From positions 1 to 48,360 of the forward strand of contig CAILKE010000075.1 in NCBI GenBank assembly GCA_903834765.1: a stretch of DNA of 48,360 bases. Direction: 5' to 3'. Origin of the DNA: an uncultured Bacteroidota bacterium (GTDB lineage: Bacteria > Bacteroidota > Bacteroidia > B-17B0 > Aurantibacillaceae). Positions 45,301-48,360 of the stretch are shown piece by piece; the stretch's first letter is position 1; each line of letters begins with the position of its first letter. The position numbers and the translations under genes are program-made. The notes under the pieces are model-generated. The model saw only the letters and a program-made list of their open reading frames with translations. It was not told the DNA's origin and ran no database searches.

Positions 45301-45400
45301 GCAAGATGGAAAAAAAATAGATTCGGAATTGAAGGATTTTAACTATGATAAATTTAGGTATGGTACCAATTTTATTCTCGGAGTTTCATACAAACTTTAA
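42362..45400 (+). CDS. TonB-dependent receptor of the surface operon (1012 aa)
   Basis: Translation starts at GTG, 18 bases after the previous stop. A signal peptide ends at SSFSQG, followed by a carboxypeptidase-D-like domain (about 20-110; GIVRGKITDEKGESLIGVTI). The plug (about 125-240) has VRGMGDRYVKTTFNGSIIPT and FTKTASPDLRGDWSGAYISV. A large beta-barrel runs to NFILGVSYKL. The G-[ML]-G-[DE]-R-Y plug type belongs to a receptor group common in T9SS-bearing Bacteroidota. No SusD-like gene is present. Its place between paralogs 2 and 3 suggests that these are its ligands, partners or cargo; this is inference. Confidence 0.93.
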   Translation: MRNLLLQLVLLTASLSSFSQGIVRGKITDEKGESLIGVTITLKSNKLVGVFTDLDGNYSIKIPDSIPQTIVISYISYSNIEDNISALKNNEVLIKNYAMSTTETALQEVEVVAKQVRANEYFMENIKKNSANTIDYISASTMKKTGDANVTSAVARVSGVSTSGGLITVRGMGDRYVKTTFNGSIIPTLDPLTNNIKLEMFPSSLVDNIIFTKTASPDLRGDWSGAYISVETKDYPEKLTVNVETQIGYNQQSSFKDVISSSRSKTDWLGYDDGLRERTQKHSEYNHPTLDNTGNSTLSTYDEMVALGLGDYYTSLGVTNFNSSDNTPYFKLGLVKLGILAPALIDDPTAIGNATYLYNTIYKKQAFDKLNPNGADYNNGFANNWDTKKRRAPLNFSQSFGIGNQTTLFGKPLGYILGFRYGSSVRYDPNGVSNRLGYVNNGTQDILAYSNNDNVDISRETNGWSALLNLAYKINSNNTLSFLCMPNLTGTNDVIHYSSQNLVDDVYNHTKNQFYEQRKQMIYQLKTEHFISKPKIKIDFNGSYTEGKSNVPDFKSISYKELDGLITELSPTAGVGIKRFYRYLSENILDTRLSLEMPIGKISKAGVRKIKIGAAYEENNRKSETYGYQVNNGNSNVINNTATGDLNSYLDPSKFIMYDGKVDYLYAPSLPDNTYNLGMSVIKSAFLLADYSIIPALRVSGGLRVEKTNIFTNVNKYYDDYKYTKNDLRMESDSGEINQLNYLPSVNVIYKVLDNGKALVNSRINFSQTLARPSIRELSNYRVYDNEFRNGFIGNPKLKMAQIQNYDFRLESYFKNGDNVSVSLFYKQIKNNIEMAFGGGEGITWINVDTTIVKGFEFEGKKNITKFFELRANVTIVKSQTKYTTNYGRFDRTMFGQAPYIINAMLVYTADSIGLTATVGYNVQGPKLVIVDLLPQNPYVYELPRHTIDIKLSKTLGKNFSVSFTVRDLLNAPIRREYRGQDGKKIDSELKDFNYDKFRYGTNFILGVSYKL

Positions 45401-45434
45401 AATTTAAGTAGCAACTTAATAAAAATAAAACTAA

Positions 45435-46742
45435 ATGAAAAAAATAAAAATTATATCTTTTTTTATAGTACTTTTTACATCTAATTTAATTCATGCACAA
45501 ATAGAAAATGTTATTGTAGAGACGTATTATATTTCTACAGCAACAGACTCAATAGAATTTGTAATGGCTGGAGGAAATGGCATAGAGCAAGGTACTGTGA
45601 CTTATCGAGTTTTTATAGATTTAACACCAGGAAGCAAACTAAAAAAAATATATGGAGACGCAAATCATATTTTAAAGTTTTCGAGTACGAGCCCATTTTT
45701 TAATAATGTCGATGGGTTAAGTTTTGCAAAAGATTTTAATAATTTAAATGCGCATAAGAATCCTACGTTCGCCTTGGACACTTGGCTTACGATTGGCCAA
45801 ACTACAAAAACAATTGCCGGTAAAACAAACTTTGGTATACCTAAATGGCAAGATAGAAACGGGACTAATATCCTAAGCAGTAATATTTCGTTGACTAACA
45901 CTGCAATACCTATTCCTTTAACTGTTTCTGATGGGATGGACACAATTGCAAATAATATTCCAACGTCGTGGTTAGATGCCGGCTTCATAACCATTGGAGG
46001 AGGAGATTCCACAATTTTTGGTTCAACTAAAATACAGTCAAAGTTTGCTAGTAATAACGCTGTATTGCAAAACTCAGGAGTGAGAGGGGTTATAGCCGAT
46101 AGTAATCAAGTTTTAATTGCTCAATTATCAACCAAAGGTGAAATTTCATTTGAAATTAATTTGGAAATTGAAGAGTTAGTTGGAGGTGTTCCTACAATTG
46201 TAAAATATGTAGCAAATGATAGTATACTTTTAGGTGGTGAGAAATATAGTGCATTTTTAAAATACCCAGCTTCTTGTGGATGCAAAGATCCTAGATTTCT
46301 TGAATATAGTAATAAATATAGTTGTAACGATTCTGCAGCATGTCATAATTTAATTGTTTATGGATGTATGGATACAATGGCTTGTAATTTTGATTCAAAG
46401 GCTAATTATCCTGTTAAAGGATTATGCTGTTACCCAGGTTCTTGCGGAGGGCGTGAGATATCAACGGTATGTCCATCTATTAATGGTGACAGTTTTGATT
46501 TTGAAATATACCCTAATCCTACTACCGAAATATTATTTTTAAATACACTTCCTGGAAATGCTAAACAAATAAAATATTCAATATTTGATTCTTTCGGCAC
46601 CTTAATATTAACAAAGGACTTAGGTACAACAACTCGGGTAATTAATGAAGAAATAAATTTATCAAATATTAATAATGGATTGTACCTTATTCGTGTAGAC
46701 TTTGATAGCACATTTAGCAGTAAGTTATTTCTTAAGAATTAA
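45435..46742 (+). CDS. Secreted paralog 3 with Cys-rich insert and T9SS sorting domain
   Basis: A 435-residue protein with a signal peptide ending near LIHAQ. The shared domain reads VIVETYYIS, VTYRVFIDLTPGSKL, GDANHILKF, DTWLTIG, LIAQLSTKGEISFEINLE and KYVANDS. Unlike the other two it then has a Cys-rich stretch at about 278-348 with SCGCKDPRF, SCNDSAACHN, YGCMDTMACNFDSKANYPVK and LCCYPGSCGG. A sorting domain follows (about 355-435; FEIYPNPTTEILFL, GLYLIRV). GCMD-x-x-ACNF blocks occur in other marine Bacteroidota secreted proteins. It is the most diverged of the three. Confidence 0.85.
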   Translation: MKKIKIISFFIVLFTSNLIHAQIENVIVETYYISTATDSIEFVMAGGNGIEQGTVTYRVFIDLTPGSKLKKIYGDANHILKFSSTSPFFNNVDGLSFAKDFNNLNAHKNPTFALDTWLTIGQTTKTIAGKTNFGIPKWQDRNGTNILSSNISLTNTAIPIPLTVSDGMDTIANNIPTSWLDAGFITIGGGDSTIFGSTKIQSKFASNNAVLQNSGVRGVIADSNQVLIAQLSTKGEISFEINLEIEELVGGVPTIVKYVANDSILLGGEKYSAFLKYPASCGCKDPRFLEYSNKYSCNDSAACHNLIVYGCMDTMACNFDSKANYPVKGLCCYPGSCGGREISTVCPSINGDSFDFEIYPNPTTEILFLNTLPGNAKQIKYSIFDSFGTLILTKDLGTTTRVINEEINLSNINNGLYLIRVDFDSTFSSKLFLKN

Positions 46743-46756
46743 AAATTTATAATATA

Positions 46757-47497
46757 ATGAGAGAAATCAATATTTATACAAAATCAATTGCCTATATTTT
46801 GTTTATTATAATTGCAATTACGGCATGCAAAAAAGCGGAGCTTAAAAACGAGAAAATGCCAATTGAAACTGGAACAGTATCTGATATACAAGGTCACACA
46901 TATAATACTGTAAAAATAGGGGATCAGTGGTGGATGTCAGAAAATTTAGCTGTGACTGTATATAATGATAGCACGCCGATTATTGAAGTGAAGAGTAGTG
47001 ATGCTGATTCTGTTTGGGCCAATAAAACGATTGGTGCATTTTGTAAAGTTGAAGATAATAATATGAGATACGGCCTATATTATAATTGGTTTGCAGCAAA
47101 TAGTATCAAAAGTTTAGCACCTATAGGATGGCATATTCCTTCGGATGATGAATGGAAAACATTGGAACAAGAATTAGGCATGAATTCATCAGATATTGAT
47201 AAAACCGCTTGGAGAGGTACAATAGAGAGAAATAAAATAATTGAAAAAAACTCTTATGCTTGGTCAACATCTGTGGATGTCCCAGTTGGAGACAATGAAA
47301 GTGGATTCAGTGCTATGACAGCTGGTTGTCGGTTATTTAATGGAGCTGATGGTGAGGGAAAATCAGCTTATTGGTGGACGTCGTCTTTAAATGCCAATGA
47401 AGCATGGTACAGATCTATTACTTCAAACCATACAAATATATTTAGATACCACACTTATAAAACTTATGGATTCTGTATACGTTGTGTCAAAAACTAA
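46757..47497 (+). CDS. FISUMP-domain lipoprotein
   Basis: A 246-residue protein with a lipoprotein signal (IIIAITACKKAELK). The rest is the Fibrobacter succinogenes major paralogous domain. It shows TVKIGDQWWMSENLAVTVYN, RYGLYYNWFAANSIKSLAPI, GWHIPSDDEWKTLEQELG, AYWWTSSLNANEAWYRSI and YGFCIRCVKN at the end. The fold is C-type-lectin/formylglycine-enzyme-like and its role is unknown but usually surface-exposed. It sits 14 bases after paralog 3 in the same operon. Confidence 0.9.
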   Translation: MREINIYTKSIAYILFIIIAITACKKAELKNEKMPIETGTVSDIQGHTYNTVKIGDQWWMSENLAVTVYNDSTPIIEVKSSDADSVWANKTIGAFCKVEDNNMRYGLYYNWFAANSIKSLAPIGWHIPSDDEWKTLEQELGMNSSDIDKTAWRGTIERNKIIEKNSYAWSTSVDVPVGDNESGFSAMTAGCRLFNGADGEGKSAYWWTSSLNANEAWYRSITSNHTNIFRYHTYKTYGFCIRCVKN

Positions 47498-47501
47498 CTC
47501 C

Positions 47502-48188
47502 ATGAAAATAATTATAATTTTAACTAGTTTCTTACTATCAGCCGTATTATACAGCCAAACATCTGACTCACTTAAAACAAAGAGGCATAGTATTAGTTTT
47601 ACATACTCTCCAGACTATTGCTTTAGGAAAATTGCTTCCAATGCATCAAGTGAATGGGTGAAAATAGGCTTAGATACTCTTGAAGTTGGAAAATTTGGTT
47701 ATACCGCAGGTATAAATTATACATTTGCTCTAAATAAAAGATTAGGGATATCAACTGGTTTACTTTTATCAAACAAAGGTGAAAAGACTAAAAAAACATA
47801 TTCTTCAACTCCGAGTATTTTTAATTATAATAATCATTATTACTATATCGATATTCCTTTAACGGCAAGATACAATCTGATAAATAGATCATTTAAGTTA
47901 TATGCATTTGGAGGCATATCTAGTAATATTTTTCTTGTTGAGAAAACAACACAAGTAACAGGTTATACAAATGATGATGCGACGATTAGTTACTATAATA
48001 AACAAAATTTCTCAAATGTCAATTTTGCAATCCTTGCTGGTTTTGGACTTCAATACTCGATTACTAAAAAATGGGATTTAAAAATTGAGCCAATATATCG
48101 ACGATCAATTACTGCAATTGCTAATACTCCAGTAAAAAAGTATCTGTATTCAATTGGTATTAATATTGGTTTATCTACTTCATTTTAA
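47502..48188 (+). CDS. Small outer-membrane beta-barrel protein (PorT/OmpW-like)
   Basis: From MKIIIILTSFLLSAVLYSQT (ATG four bases after the previous stop) the protein is 228 residues. After the signal peptide it alternates short amphipathic strands: KRHSISFTYSPDYCF, KFGYTAGINYTFALNKRLGI, STGLLLSNKGEKT, YYIDIPLTARYNLI, LYAFGGISSNIF, FAILAGFGLQYSI, and the final YSIGINIGLSTSF. This is a typical eight-to-ten-stranded outer-membrane barrel of the PorT-like family. A longer frame from 47391 overlaps the previous gene and adds no conserved sequence. It may form an envelope component for the operon. Confidence 0.82.
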   Translation: MKIIIILTSFLLSAVLYSQTSDSLKTKRHSISFTYSPDYCFRKIASNASSEWVKIGLDTLEVGKFGYTAGINYTFALNKRLGISTGLLLSNKGEKTKKTYSSTPSIFNYNNHYYYIDIPLTARYNLINRSFKLYAFGGISSNIFLVEKTTQVTGYTNDDATISYYNKQNFSNVNFAILAGFGLQYSITKKWDLKIEPIYRRSITAIANTPVKKYLYSIGINIGLSTSF

Positions 48189-48360
48189 AATGTAATTAGT
48201 TGCTTTTGTAAAACAACACCTAAGCTTATTTTTTAAATACTTAGTATTAAAATTATAAAATTGTTTCTCGAAGACTTTTCTCAGCCTTGAATTCTTAGTA
48301 GGCTCTAAATAGTATACACTTTAATTCTTTATTTAGAAAAAATTTCAGATTATATTATAA
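48189..48360. other. Window end without a recognisable gene
   Basis: AT-rich sequence with a weak bulged hairpin near 48201-48220, possibly the operon terminator. No open frame with a believable start continues to the edge. Confidence 0.5.

Noticed and set aside
42362-45400. SusC/SusD polysaccharide utilisation locus
   Set aside because: No SusD-like lipoprotein, glycosidase or lyase is encoded in the operon, and the FISUMP lipoprotein is not SusD-like.

Overview
The window reads as chromosomal DNA of a member of the Bacteroidota, probably a Flavobacteriia- or Sphingobacteriia-like lineage. The evidence is low-GC DNA with AT-rich gaps, several TonB-dependent receptors, proteins with type IX secretion (T9SS) C-terminal sorting domains, a FISUMP lipoprotein, an S16 protein with a long Ala-rich tail, and repeated matches to the Bacteroidota -7 promoter box TAnnTTTG. 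The species cannot be named from this sequence.

Layout. 1-720: an intact tRNA-Leu(CAA) preceded by two tandem 78-bp units. Each unit holds only the 5' part of the same tRNA, with a perfect 18-bp palindrome in place of three D-loop bases. A small unknown gene and a 42-bp perfect hairpin follow. 715-3628 (minus): a TonB-dependent receptor and a His-rich small exported protein, probably a metal locus. 3629-4171: non-coding debris with a recombinase-like C-terminal remnant. 4172-8932: a divergent sensory module of HWE-type histidine kinase, TonB-dependent receptor and YfiR-like periplasmic protein. 8933-9300: a YdeI-type pseudogene broken by two frameshifts, and a terminator. 9340-11613 (minus): a T9SS-secreted zinc metalloprotease.

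12048-21648 is mostly housekeeping: a Cys/Lys-rich small secreted protein, the proton-translocating transhydrogenase pntA-pntB, a THUMP-type rRNA methyltransferase, an MlaFE-like lipid transporter pair, a tandem universal stress protein, rpsP, and a TPR lipoprotein. 21820-26886 holds a MORN-repeat protein, an unknown lipoprotein, a gamma-carbonic-anhydrase-like protein, a DsbA/FrnE-like oxidoreductase and a luciferase-like monooxygenase. 26916-31121 (minus) is a Na/Pi cotransporter plus an unusual P-type ATPase. 31360-35974 is a complete TetR-TolC-EmrA-EmrB type efflux operon with a visible operator. 36031-38922 (minus) is a seven-PAS membrane protein with no output domain. 39218-40057 is a secreted dienelactone hydrolase.

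The most interesting region is 40367-48188, a tight six-gene operon. It encodes three paralogous exported proteins of a family I do not recognise by name, a 1012-residue TonB-dependent receptor between the second and third, a FISUMP lipoprotein and a small outer-membrane beta-barrel. Two of the three paralogs carry T9SS sorting tails and the first does not. This looks like an undescribed cell-surface assembly or uptake system.
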